Numbered from the stretch's first letter, positions 1 through 7,360 are shown. The stretch is 10,173 nt of DNA from DATKEH01 sp035546355 (GCA_035546355.1 DATKEH010000298.1:1-10173); one strand, 5' to 3'. A program made the numbers and translations. The notes: generated from the letters alone by a model not told the origin.

Positions 1-743
1 GCCTTACCCGCCGCTTCGGCGACTTCACCGCCGTCGCCGGCATCGACCTGCGGGTGCCGGAGGGCAGCTTCTTCGGCTTCCTCGGCCCCAACGGCGCCGG
101 CAAGTCGACCACCATCAAGTGCCTCACCGGCCTGCTGCGGCCGAGCGCCGGCCGCATGGCGATCCTCGGCCGCGACCCGCTGGCCGAGCCCATCGAAGTC
201 AAGCGCCGCGTCGGGGTGGTCCCCGAGGACCTGGCGCTGTTCCCGCGGCTCACCGGCTGGGAGAACCTCTCCTTCGTCGGCCGCGTCCACGGCATGGCGC
301 CGCAGGTGCTGGAGGAGCGCGCCGAAGAGCTGCTGGAGCTGATGCAGCTCGCCGACGCCGCCAGCGTGCTGGTGGCCGACTACTCGCACGGCATGAAGAA
401 GAAGCTGGCGCTGGCGCTGGCCTTCCTGCCCTCGCCGCGGCTGCTCTTCCTCGACGAGCCGTTCGAGGGGATCGACGCCGTTTCCTCGCGCCAGATCAAG
501 TCGCTGCTGCAGGCCTACGCCGGGCGCGGCGGCACCATCTTCTTGACCTCGCACGTCATGGAGATCGTCGAGCGCCTCGCCGACCACGTCGGGATCATCC
601 ACCGCGGCGAGCTGGTGGCGCAGGGCCCGATCGCCGACCTCCATGGTGAGCGCGGCGAGACGCGAAACCTGGAGGACCTGTTCCTCGAGGTGGTGGGGGC
701 GGAGGGGGCGGCAGGGCCGCGGCTGGAATGGCTCGGCGGGTGA
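1..743 (+). CDS. ABC transporter ATP-binding protein (5' end outside the window)
   Basis: This is the cytoplasmic ATPase subunit of an ABC transporter; it hydrolyses ATP to drive a membrane permease. The open frame runs from the left edge (first full codon at position 3) and gives 246 residues before TGA. The visible start, LTRRFGDFTAVAGIDL, is the usual N-terminal strand of this family, so only about ten residues are missing and the GTG at 54 is not the start. Visible residues: Walker A GPNGAGKST at 28-36, signature YSHGMKKK at about 127-134, Walker B RLLFLDEP at 146-153, and the switch histidine in TSH at 184. A 'VPE' replaces the Q-loop glutamine, and the signature is SHGMK instead of LSGGQ. 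Both variants are common in ATPases of ABC-2 exporters, so the protein should be active. The likely partner is the permease at 3008-4765, but a kinase gene on the other strand lies between. The gene ends 15 bases before the convergent kinase stop. The substrate is unknown. Confidence 0.93.
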   Translation, partial: LTRRFGDFTAVAGIDLRVPEGSFFGFLGPNGAGKSTTIKCLTGLLRPSAGRMAILGRDPLAEPIEVKRRVGVVPEDLALFPRLTGWENLSFVGRVHGMAPQVLEERAEELLELMQLADAASVLVADYSHGMKKKLALALAFLPSPRLLFLDEPFEGIDAVSSRQIKSLLQAYAGRGGTIFLTSHVMEIVERLADHVGIIHRGELVAQGPIADLHGERGETRNLEDLFLEVVGAEGAAGPRLEWLGG

Positions 744-758
744 GGGCCGCGCGTCCGT

Positions 759-2930
759 CTACCGGTCGGCCTCGGCGGCCGCGCCGCCGCGGCCGCGGCT
801 CGGCAGCAGCCGCCGGAAGCGAGGGTGGTCGCGCAGGGGATCGAGGTCGGTGTCCTTCTCCAGCCAGGACCAGAAGGTCCAGCCGGTGGTGACCATCCGC
901 TCCAGGCATTCGAGGGCCGGCTCCACGTCGCCGGCCAGCGAGTAGAAGCAGGCGAGGTTGTACAGCACCAGGGGCTCGTTCCATCCCAGCCTGCGGGCTC
1001 GCGCGGCCAGCGGGAAGGCGCCCTCCCGGTCGCCCGTCTGCAGGCGCATCGAGGCCCCCAGGTAGAGGGCCCGCAGGTCCGCGGGATCGATCTCCAGACG
1101 CCGCTCGATCCGCTGCAGGCTCCTCGCCGCCGCTCCACGGGCGGCCTCCAGCTCGCCGAGGCTGCGGTAGGCACCGTCGGCCAGGGCGAGCGCCTGGTAG
1201 TCGTCGGGCTGCACCCCGGCGGCCTTCTCGAAGAGCCGTGCGGCCTCCCCGTACCGCCCCTGCAGGAAGCAGCTCCGGCCGTGAAAGTAGTAGGCCTCGT
1301 ACAGCTTGGGGTCGAGGCGGGTCGCCGCCGCGAAGGCGCAGTCGGCTCCCTGGTGGTCTTCGGCGTGGGTCAGCACCAGCCCCAGCGAGGCGTGGGCCTC
1401 GGCGAGCTCCGGGGCCAGCTCGAGGGCCTTCTTCGCCGCCGCCATCGCCTCCTCGAGGTGCCGCGGATCCCGCTCGTGGTCGGTGAACAGATAGGCGTGG
1501 CAATCGGCGACGCCGGTGTAGGCGAGGGCGTAGCCGGGGTCGAGCTCGATGGCGCTGGCGAAGCTCCGCAGAGCCGCCTCCAGGCCGTCCCGCGTCTGGC
1601 GGTGAAAGAGCTTGCGCCCGCGCAGGTAGTGCTCGTAGGCCTCGACCTCTCGCGTGCCCTGGCGCCGCAGCGCCTGGCGCTCCCGCGGCGACAGGATCAC
1701 CCGCAGGGCGTTGACCACGGTGCCGGCGATCTCGTCCTGGATGGCGAAGACGTCCTCGAGCTGGCGGTCGTAGCGCTCGGACCACAGGTGGTAGCCGTCG
1801 GCCACCTTGATCAGCTGCACCGTCACCCGCAGCCGATCTCCCGCCTTGCGCACGCTGCCCTCGAGCACCGTCTCCACCCGCAGCCGCTTGCCGACCTCCG
1901 GCACGTCCGCCGCGGCACGAAACTGGAAGGAGGAGGTGCGCGCCGCCACCCGCAGGCCCTCGATCCTGGTCAGCGCGTTGATGATCTCCTCGGCCATCCC
2001 CTCGCAGAAGTAGTCCTGGTCCTTCTGCGGGCTCATGTCGGCGAACGGCAGCACCGCGATCGAGGCCATCGCCTCGTCGGCGTCGGGTCCGCCGCCCCGC
2101 GCCACCGCCACCAGCTCGTTGCGCACCTCGAGGGCCGAGCCGTAGCGGTCTTGCGGGCGCTTCTGCAGGCAGCGGGCGATGACCGCGCCGAGGCCGCCCG
2201 GGAGCTCGGGCCGCAGCTCGGACAGAGGGGGCGGCGGGTCGCGCAGGAGGGCCGAGATCAGCGCCGCGGGGTTGTCGCCGCGGAAGGGCCGTTGCCCCGC
2301 CAGCATCTCGTGCAGGACGATGCCGAGCGAGAAGACGTCGGAGCGGGCGTCCGCCGGCCGCCCCTCCACCTGCTCCGGGGCCATGTACGGGACGGTGCCG
2401 ATCAGCGAGCCTTCCTGCGTCAGCGCGGCCGTCACCGCCTCCGGGTCCTGCTCGGCGGCGGCCCCCTGTTTGGCCAGCCCGAAGTCGAGCACTTTCAGCC
2501 TTCCCGCGACGGTGACCATGACGTTGGCGGGTTTCAAGTCCCGATGCACCACCCCCTGCTCGTGGGCGGCGGCCAGCGCGTCGGCGAGCGGCACGGCCAG
2601 CTCCAGGAACCTCTCCAGCGGCAGGCCTTCGGCGGGGACGAGGGATCCCAGCGTCTGCCCCTCGACGTGCTCCATGACCAGGAAGTGCCGGCCGTCGACG
2701 TCCTCCAGGGCATGGAGGGTGACGATGTTGGGATGGTTCAGCCCGGCCAGCGCGCGCGCCTCCCAGTCGAGCCGCGCGCGCCGTTCGGGGTCGGCGGCCA
2801 GCTCCTCGGGCAGCAGCTTCACGGCCACCTGGCGCCCCAGCCTGCGGTCCTCGGCCAGGAACACCTCGCCCATGCCGCCTGCTCCCAGGCGGTCGACGAT
2901 CCGATAGTGCCCCAACGTGCTGCCGATCAT
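759..2930 (-). CDS. Serine/threonine protein kinase with TolB-like domain and TPR repeats
   Basis: A Hanks-type Ser/Thr kinase of 723 residues (counted from the ATG at 2928-2930) that should phosphorylate proteins in the cytoplasm. The kinase domain spans about 9-275: glycine loop GAGGMGEVF at 16-24, ATP-binding Lys38 in VAVK, helix-C Glu57, catalytic HRDLKPAN at 129-136, DFG at 149-151 and APE at 184-186. All key residues are present. Residues about 290-410 start with SIAVLPFADMS and resemble the TolB/FlgO-like module often found in kinases and cyclases with TPRs. From about 430 to 700 there are TPR-like helical hairpins (for example around 450-465, 510-540 and 545-575), probably for protein binding. 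There is no transmembrane segment, unlike many PknB-type receptors. An in-frame GTG at 2934-2936 is an alternative start; an AGG lies 4 bases before it and 10 before the ATG. The gene diverges from the permease and converges on the ABC ATPase. This architecture is frequent in Acidobacteriota. Its targets are unknown. Confidence 0.94.
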   Translation of the reverse strand: MIGSTLGHYRIVDRLGAGGMGEVFLAEDRRLGRQVAVKLLPEELAADPERRARLDWEARALAGLNHPNIVTLHALEDVDGRHFLVMEHVEGQTLGSLVPAEGLPLERFLELAVPLADALAAAHEQGVVHRDLKPANVMVTVAGRLKVLDFGLAKQGAAAEQDPEAVTAALTQEGSLIGTVPYMAPEQVEGRPADARSDVFSLGIVLHEMLAGQRPFRGDNPAALISALLRDPPPPLSELRPELPGGLGAVIARCLQKRPQDRYGSALEVRNELVAVARGGGPDADEAMASIAVLPFADMSPQKDQDYFCEGMAEEIINALTRIEGLRVAARTSSFQFRAAADVPEVGKRLRVETVLEGSVRKAGDRLRVTVQLIKVADGYHLWSERYDRQLEDVFAIQDEIAGTVVNALRVILSPRERQALRRQGTREVEAYEHYLRGRKLFHRQTRDGLEAALRSFASAIELDPGYALAYTGVADCHAYLFTDHERDPRHLEEAMAAAKKALELAPELAEAHASLGLVLTHAEDHQGADCAFAAATRLDPKLYEAYYFHGRSCFLQGRYGEAARLFEKAAGVQPDDYQALALADGAYRSLGELEAARGAAARSLQRIERRLEIDPADLRALYLGASMRLQTGDREGAFPLAARARRLGWNEPLVLYNLACFYSLAGDVEPALECLERMVTTGWTFWSWLEKDTDLDPLRDHPRFRRLLPSRGRGGAAAEADR

Positions 2931-2949
2931 GACCACGACGCCTGCGGGG

Positions 2950-2955
2950 ATTCTA
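2950..2955 (-). promoter_or_regulatory. Candidate -10 box for the kinase gene
   Basis: Read on the minus strand this is TAGAAT, five of six matches to the sigma-70 consensus TATAAT, and rare in such GC-rich DNA. It lies 13 bases before the GTG and 19 before the ATG of the kinase, so the 5' leader would be very short. No good -35 box sits at the usual 16-18 bases; CTGACG at 2977-2982 is 21 bases away. The 65-base gap between the divergent kinase and permease genes has to hold both promoters. Confidence 0.35.
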
Positions 2956-2998
2956 GCCGCCGCTCGCCGGCGCCGGCGTCAGGAGAGAATGAAGAGGT

Positions 2999-3002
2999 GG
3001 AG
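2999..3002 (+). promoter_or_regulatory. Ribosome binding site deciding the permease start
   Basis: GGAG ends 5 bases before the ATG at 3008, which supports that ATG as the start. A GTG two codons upstream (3002) overlaps this site, though a GAGG at 2994-2997 lies 4 bases before it. Confidence 0.5.
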
Positions 3003-3007
3003 TGCCG

Positions 3008-4765
3008 ATGGATGGCGGAGCGGCGGGCGGTCGCGATGCGGCGGGAAGCGTGAGGGCGCTCGCCCTCGCCCGTGCCTTCCTCTGGCTGCGCCGGCGCGAG
3101 CTGCGCCACGACCTGGCCGGCGGCCGTCGCGACAGCCACCGCCGCGCCGCCGCCTGGGCGGGGGTGGCGGCACGGGTGTTCGTCGGCGTCGTCGGGGCGG
3201 GGCTGGCGGCGGTGCTGGCCCTGGGCGCCGCCGTGGCCGGCCCGGCGCTGCTCGGCGGCGGCGACTCCCGCCTGCCGGCCCTGCTGCTGCTGCGCTTCGC
3301 TCTCGGGTTCGCGGTGCTGCTGTGCGTCGCCTTCCCGCTCGTTCAGGGAGCGCGGCGGCAGGGCGAGGGGAGGGACCGCCTGCGGCTGCTGCCGATCTCC
3401 CTGCGCCAGCTGTTCGGCCTGGAGGTGGTGGCGGCCTTCGCCTACCCCTGGGTGCTGGTGTTCGTCCCGGCGCTGCTGGTCCTCGCCGCCAGCATCGCCG
3501 CCGGCAGCGCGCTGGCGGGCCTGCTGGTCGCCGTCGGCGCGCTGCTCTTCCTCGCCGCGCTCGTCGGGCTGGGGCTGCTCGCCTCGCTGGTCATCGAGCT
3601 GCTGCTGCGCGACCGCCGCCGGGCGGAGGGGGTGGCGCTGCTGGGGCTGCTGCTGTGGATCGGCGTGGCCCTCGCGCCGGCGGTGCTCGAACGCCGCGGC
3701 GCCAGCGAGGAGAGCGACGCGCGAGGGGCGTGGCTGGCGGAGGTGGGAGAGCGCTTCTCCTGGTGGCTGCAGCCCATCCCCTCGGAGGCGTTGACGCGGC
3801 TGGTGGCCCGCGGCACCGCCGGCCGGCCGGCGGCGGCGGCGGCCAGCGTCGGGGTATTGCTGGCCGTCGCCCTGCTGGTGCTGGGGCTGGCCGAGCGCGC
3901 CTGGCGGCGAGTGCTCGCCTCGCCCGCCACCGCCTCGCGCCGCGGTGGGCGGCGCAGGCCCGCTTCGCTCCCCGGGGCCCTGCAGAGGGCCGGCCGGACG
4001 GCGCGGCTCGCGCTCGGCCCCGCCGCCGCCGCGGTGGCGGCGGCACAGCTGCGCACCGCCCTGCGCACCCTGCAGGGAAAGCTCGCGCTGCTGGCGCCGC
4101 CGCTGGTCCTGCTGCTGCTGGCCGTGGTGATGGGGCGACCGGGCGAGGGGGTGCCGATGCTGGCGGTGCTGCACCCGGGGACCCAGCTGGCCATCGCCGG
4201 CCCCGCCCTGGCGCTGCTGGCGCTCCAGTCCCTGCTGCTGAACCAGCTGGCGGCGGACGGGCCGGGCTTGACGCTGCAGCTGCTCGCCCCGATCACCGAC
4301 CGGGAGCTGGTGCTGGGCAAGGCCGCGGCGCTGCTGCTGCTCGCCGGCGCCAGCAGCGCCCTGTGCGTGCTGGTGGTCGCCACCCTGCAACCGGGGGCGC
4401 CGGTCTGGGTGTGGCCGGCGGCGCTCCTCGGCGGGGTGGGCGCGGCCGCGCTGCTGCTGCCGCCGGCGCTGTGGCTGTCGCTGCTGCTGCCCAAAGCGGT
4501 CGACCTGGGCAAGCTCGGCAAGGCGGGGCAGCCGCACCAGCTGGCGGGGCTGCTGGGGGTGCTGCTGGTCGCCGCCGTGCTGGCGCCGCCGGCCCTGCTC
4601 GCCGGCGTCGGCCTGGTCCTCTTCGCCAGCCCGCCGCTGACCCTGCTGCTCGAGGCGGTGTGGGCGGCGCTGGCGCTGCTGGTCGCGCGCTGGCTGCTGC
4701 GGTTCTCGGATCGCCTGGTGGCGGACCGCCGCGAGGCGCTGTTCCTGGTGCTGCGCGAGGGGTGA
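3008..4765 (+). CDS. ABC-2-like multi-pass permease, apparently an internal duplication
   Basis: A 585-residue integral inner-membrane protein that probably forms the membrane channel of an ABC exporter. About twelve hydrophobic segments are visible, roughly at 51-78, 89-115, 138-163, 165-198, 207-225, 276-295, 357-376, 390-413, 436-460, 466-494, 510-538 and 541-564. A basic, hydrophilic stretch at about 297-335 separates the two halves. Each half has a similar cytoplasmic-loop motif before a membrane helix: LRLLPISLRQLFGLE at 125-139 and LQLLAPITDRELVLGK at 423-438. This 'LLP-I-(x)n-L-GK' pattern is typical of ABC-2 permeases, so the protein looks like two six-helix units fused in tandem. 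No ATPase motif is present, so it needs a separate ATPase, most simply the one ending at 743. The ABC-2 assignment rests on composition and these motifs, and the substrate cannot be told. It ends 9 bases before the stop of the convergent hydrolase-fold gene. Confidence 0.8.
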   Translation: MDGGAAGGRDAAGSVRALALARAFLWLRRRELRHDLAGGRRDSHRRAAAWAGVAARVFVGVVGAGLAAVLALGAAVAGPALLGGGDSRLPALLLLRFALGFAVLLCVAFPLVQGARRQGEGRDRLRLLPISLRQLFGLEVVAAFAYPWVLVFVPALLVLAASIAAGSALAGLLVAVGALLFLAALVGLGLLASLVIELLLRDRRRAEGVALLGLLLWIGVALAPAVLERRGASEESDARGAWLAEVGERFSWWLQPIPSEALTRLVARGTAGRPAAAAASVGVLLAVALLVLGLAERAWRRVLASPATASRRGGRRRPASLPGALQRAGRTARLALGPAAAAVAAAQLRTALRTLQGKLALLAPPLVLLLLAVVMGRPGEGVPMLAVLHPGTQLAIAGPALALLALQSLLLNQLAADGPGLTLQLLAPITDRELVLGKAAALLLLAGASSALCVLVVATLQPGAPVWVWPAALLGGVGAAALLLPPALWLSLLLPKAVDLGKLGKAGQPHQLAGLLGVLLVAAVLAPPALLAGVGLVLFASPPLTLLLEAVWAALALLVARWLLRFSDRLVADRREALFLVLREG

Positions 4766-4777
4766 GGCGCCGCCTCA
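4763..4777. repeat. Palindrome spanning both stop codons of a convergent gene pair
   Basis: TGAGGC (4763-4768), GCC (4769-4771) and GCCTCA (4772-4777) form a perfect 6-bp stem with a 3-base loop. The left arm begins with the permease TGA and the right arm is the complement of the hydrolase-fold TGA. It could fold in both transcripts, but it is short and has no T-tract, so a terminator role is only possible. Confidence 0.5.
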
Positions 4778-5758
4778 GAGGCCCTTCGTGGCGCCTTCGG
4801 TCTCGGTGTCCGGCGCCGGCCGCTCGCGCGCCGACTCGGCGCCGGGCACCTTGGCGCGGCGGAAGAAGGGCACGCACACGTCCACCAGCTCCTGGGGCTT
4901 CTCGAGCATCAGCCAGTGGCCGCAGTCGGGCAGCACCACGGTCTGCACCGGCTTGCCCTCCATCCGCCGGCCCACCACCTCGGGCGTCATCCGCGCCACC
5001 ACCCGGCTGCGGGCGCCGAAGACCAGCAGCATCCGCATGTCCATCGCCGGCAGCAGCATGTCGAGCAGCCCGCCCCGCTCCCCCTCCATCTGCTGCGCCC
5101 ACACCTGCTGGTAGAAGCCGCGGCCGGCGATCAGGGTCTCGGCGCGACGCTTCTTGTCCGCCGCGCTCATCGTCGGGGTCTTGGCGGTGAGGAAGGCGAA
5201 CAGGGTGTCGTAGGCCGAGGTGGTGGCGACCAGGAAGGGGTTGCGACGCTTCGCCAGCATGCGGTCGAGCTCGCTGTCGGAAGGGGCGGTGATGCCCAGC
5301 GGCTCGATCAGGGTCAGGCTGGCGATCTCGATGGGGAAGGCATAGGCGTAGCTGGCGGCGATGGTGGCGCCGATGCCGTGGCCGACGAGGTGGAACATGC
5401 CGATCTCCGCCTTGCTGACGAAGCTGCGCAGGTGCTTGGCCAGGCTGGGGGCGTCGTACTGCGCTTCCGGGTCCCGGTAGTTGGCGCCGAAGCCCGGCAG
5501 GTCGGGGACGATGACGCGGTAGTCGTACTTCTCGAGCAGCCTGCCGACCTCCCGCCACTGCTCCTTGTCGCCGGCGAAGCCGTGCAGCAGCAACACGGTG
5601 GTCCCCTTCCTGCTGCCCTCGAGATAGGCCATCAGGCCGCCGCCCACCGACACCGTCCGCTGCTCGAACCCCTTGCCCTTGAAGGGGCCCCAGCCCTTCT
5701 TCTTGGCCAGGTAGCCGGCGAGGAGCAGGACGACGAGGCTTTCGAGGAGGAACATCAT
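4775..5758 (-). CDS. Membrane-anchored alpha/beta-hydrolase-fold protein, probable pseudoenzyme
   Basis: A 327-residue protein with the alpha/beta hydrolase fold. Residues about 2-18 are a hydrophobic segment followed by KKKGW, best read as an N-terminal membrane anchor. The fold then shows LLLHGF (oxyanion region) at 56-61, VIVPDLPGFG at 82-91, the nucleophile elbow LVGHGIGA at 124-131 and a C-terminal CGHWLMLEKP around His281. The elbow should be G-x-S-x-G, but position 128 is Gly (codon GGC, one base from AGC). The acid after strand 6 is usually Asp, but here FGARSRVV has Ser251. Only the histidine remains, so ordinary ester or amide hydrolysis is unlikely. The fold is otherwise intact and the frame is open, which argues against a decaying gene. 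The tail after about 303 is low complexity. AGGAG lies 10 bases before the first of two ATGs. Closest overall to proline iminopeptidase/haloperoxidase-like hydrolases; the function is unknown. Confidence 0.9.
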   Translation of the reverse strand: MMFLLESLVVLLLAGYLAKKKGWGPFKGKGFEQRTVSVGGGLMAYLEGSRKGTTVLLLHGFAGDKEQWREVGRLLEKYDYRVIVPDLPGFGANYRDPEAQYDAPSLAKHLRSFVSKAEIGMFHLVGHGIGATIAASYAYAFPIEIASLTLIEPLGITAPSDSELDRMLAKRRNPFLVATTSAYDTLFAFLTAKTPTMSAADKKRRAETLIAGRGFYQQVWAQQMEGERGGLLDMLLPAMDMRMLLVFGARSRVVARMTPEVVGRRMEGKPVQTVVLPDCGHWLMLEKPQELVDVCVPFFRRAKVPGAESARERPAPDTETEGATKGL

Positions 5759-5768
5759 GCCGGCGGGT

Positions 5769-5773
5769 CTCCT
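5769..5773 (-). promoter_or_regulatory. Ribosome binding site of the hydrolase-fold gene
   Basis: CTCCT on the plus strand reads AGGAG on the coding strand, 10 bases before the ATG at 5756-5758. The next codon is also ATG but is 13 bases away, so the first is preferred. Confidence 0.55.
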
Positions 5774-5871
5774 GGCGGATGCCGGCCGATGGTAACCCGA
5801 GCGCGGCGGTTGCGCGAGCGCGGCGGTCGCGCCGGTGTAGAGTCGCCCCGGCCCACGACAACCCCGTTCTC

Positions 5872-5875
5872 GGAG
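5872..5875 (+). promoter_or_regulatory. Ribosome binding site deciding the M20 amidohydrolase start
   Basis: GGAG lies 8 bases before the ATG at 5884. This supports the start that leaves a signal sequence at the N-terminus. A weak -10-like TAGAGT lies upstream at 5838-5843, without a well-spaced -35. Confidence 0.6.
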
Positions 5876-5883
5876 ATCGTCGC

Positions 5884-7233
5884 ATGCCCCCAGGTCGCAT
5901 CCTCGCCTCGCCCGTCCCGACGCTCGCCGCCGCCCTCGTCGCCTGCGCCGCCGCCGCGGCCGCCGCGCCGCCCGTGCTCGACGCCGACGCCGAGGCGCTG
6001 TGCGCCGCCGTCGATCCCAAGGTGGTGGACTGGCGGCGCGACTTCCACCAGCACCCGGAGCTCTCCAACCGCGAGGTCCGCACCGCCGCCAGGGTTGCCG
6101 AGCACCTGCAGGGGCTGGGGATCGAGGTGCAGACCGGCGTCGCTCACACCGGCGTCGTCGGCATCCTGCGCGGCGGCCGGCCGGGGCCGGTGATCGCCCT
6201 GCGCGCCGACATGGACGCCCTGCCGGTCAGCGAGCGCTCCGACCTCCCCTTCGCCTCGCGCGAGACCGCCACCTACGAGGGGCGCGAGGTGGGCGTGATG
6301 CACGCCTGCGGCCACGATGCCCACGTCGCCATCCTGATGGGCACCGCCGAGGTGCTGGCGGCGATGCGGGAGAGCCTGCCGGGGACGGTGAAGTTCCTGT
6401 TCCAGCCCGCCGAGGAGGGGGCGCCGAGGGGGGAGGAGGGGGGCGCCGAGATGATGGTGAAGGAGGGGGTGCTGCGCGATCCCGACGTCGAGGCCGCTTT
6501 CGCCCTGCACATCGACGCCCTCTCCGAAGTGGGCACCCTGGGCTACCGGCCCGGCGGGATCTGGGCCAGCGTCGACGACTTCCGCATCCTGGTCAAGGGG
6601 CGCCAGTCGCACGGCGCCTACCCGTGGATGGGCGTCGACCCGGTGGTCGCCGCGGCGCAGATCATCACCGCGCTGCAGACCATCGTCAGCCGCAACCTGC
6701 CGCTGATCGAAGGCGCCGCGGTGGTCACCGTCGGCAGCATCCACGGCGGCGTGCGCTCCAACATCGTGCCCGAGGAGGTGGAGCTGATCGGCACCCTGCG
6801 CGCGCTCGACGAAGGGATGCGGGCGACCATCCACGAGCGGCTGCGCAGCGTCGCCACCGGCGTCGCCGAGGGGATGGGGGCGACGGTCGAGATCGCCGTG
6901 CCCTACAGCTCCTCGTACCCGGTGACGGTCAACGACCCCGAGCTCACCGCCGCCATGGTGCCGGCGCTGGAGTCGGTGGCCGGCGCCGAGCGGGTGGTGC
7001 TGATCCCGGCGGAGACCGGCGCCGAGGACTTCGCCTACTTCGCCCAGCAGGTGCCGGGCTTCTACTTCACCCTCGGCGCCCGCCCGGCCGACGTGCCGCG
7101 GGAGCAGGCCGCCGACCACCACACCCCGGACTTCTTCATCGACGAGGGCGCCCTGCCGCTGGGGGTGCGGGCGATGACCGCCGTGGCCCTGCACTACTTG
7201 CAGACCCACGGCGGGCAGCCGGGAGCGATGTAG
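5884..7233 (+). CDS. Exported M20D-family amidohydrolase/metallopeptidase
   Basis: A 449-residue zinc-dependent amidohydrolase related to IAA-amino-acid hydrolases, hippurate hydrolases and N-acyl-amino-acid deacylases; it should cleave the amide bond of N-acyl amino acids or small peptides. Motifs: FHQHPEL at 54-60, RADMDALP at 107-114, metal site CGHDAH at 142-147, PAEEGAP with Glu177/Glu178 at 175-181, ALHI with His209, the lid/dimerisation domain from about 225 to 340 with GRQSHGAYPWMGVDP, GAEDFAYF at 379-386, and HHTPDFF near the end. All expected metal ligands seem present. Residues 1-28 form an export signal: Arg5, a hydrophobic core and LVAC at 18-21, which fits a lipobox, so it may be a lipoprotein; cleavage by signal peptidase I in the following Ala run is the alternative. 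Longer in-frame starts upstream are Arg-rich and would bury the signal. Its TAG stop lies inside the end of a palindromic repeat. The exact substrate is not predictable. Confidence 0.94.
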   Translation: MPPGRILASPVPTLAAALVACAAAAAAAPPVLDADAEALCAAVDPKVVDWRRDFHQHPELSNREVRTAARVAEHLQGLGIEVQTGVAHTGVVGILRGGRPGPVIALRADMDALPVSERSDLPFASRETATYEGREVGVMHACGHDAHVAILMGTAEVLAAMRESLPGTVKFLFQPAEEGAPRGEEGGAEMMVKEGVLRDPDVEAAFALHIDALSEVGTLGYRPGGIWASVDDFRILVKGRQSHGAYPWMGVDPVVAAAQIITALQTIVSRNLPLIEGAAVVTVGSIHGGVRSNIVPEEVELIGTLRALDEGMRATIHERLRSVATGVAEGMGATVEIAVPYSSSYPVTVNDPELTAAMVPALESVAGAERVVLIPAETGAEDFAYFAQQVPGFYFTLGARPADVPREQAADHHTPDFFIDEGALPLGVRAMTAVALHYLQTHGGQPGAM

Positions 7234-7304
7234 GGGCGGCGCTCGGTCGCCGCCCCGGGGGTCGTCGAACCCCCCGGGCCGGCGCGGAGGCCGGCCCCTA
7301 CGAC
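7230..7304 (+). repeat. Palindromic intergenic repeat, copy 1
   Basis: The unit runs from GTAGGGG (7230-7236) to its complement CCCCTAC (7295-7301), followed by GAC. Inside are three stems: GGGGCGGC/GCCGCCCC (7233-7240 with 7249-7256), GGGGGT/ACCCCC (7257-7262 with 7269-7274) and GGGCCGG/CCGGCCC (7276-7282 with 7291-7297). The left end supplies the TAG stop of the M20 gene. The last 28 bases match copy 3 at 26 positions. Confidence 0.8.
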
Positions 7305-7330
7305 GGTTCGTGGCGGCCGGCGGTTCGTGG
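7304..7330 (+). repeat. Short direct repeat between repeat copies 1 and 2
   Basis: CGGTTCGTGG occurs at 7304-7313 and again at 7321-7330, a 17-base period. The rest of the stretch up to 7360 shows no gene or clear signal. It may be leftover sequence from insertion or decay of another repeat unit. Confidence 0.5.
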
Positions 7331-7360
7331 GGTCGACCTTGCTTGGTGGTTGTCGATTCC

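Noticed and set aside
380..400. Degenerate ABC signature (SHGMK) as a sign of an inactive ATPase
   Set aside because: S-x-GM-[KR] signatures are common in active ABC-2 type exporter ATPases, and Walker A, Walker B and the switch His are intact.
787..798. CCGCGGCCGCGG palindrome near the kinase 3' end
   Set aside because: It lies inside the coding sequence for a Gly/Arg-rich tail; expected by composition at this GC level.
825..3053. A 742-codon open frame on the plus strand opposite the kinase
   Set aside because: Antisense shadow: at this GC content stop codons are rare on the opposite strand. The kinase on the minus strand has all family motifs; this product has none.
2917..5190. A 757-codon plus-strand frame across the permease and into the next gene
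   Set aside because: Almost only Arg, Gly, Ala and Pro, typical of an out-of-frame GC-rich translation, and crosses two real genes.
5779..5883. Longer N-terminus for the M20 gene
   Set aside because: The extra 35 residues are Arg-rich and would hide the signal sequence; GGAG sits 8 bases before the ATG at 5884.
4293..6083. A 596-codon minus-strand frame spanning three genes
   Set aside because: Arg/Ala/Pro-rich, contains out-of-frame translation of the hydrolase-fold gene, and has no motif.
5755..7209. A 484-codon minus-strand frame opposite the M20 gene
   Set aside because: Repetitive His/Gly/Val/Asp composition with no motif, and fully overlaps a gene with intact catalytic motifs.
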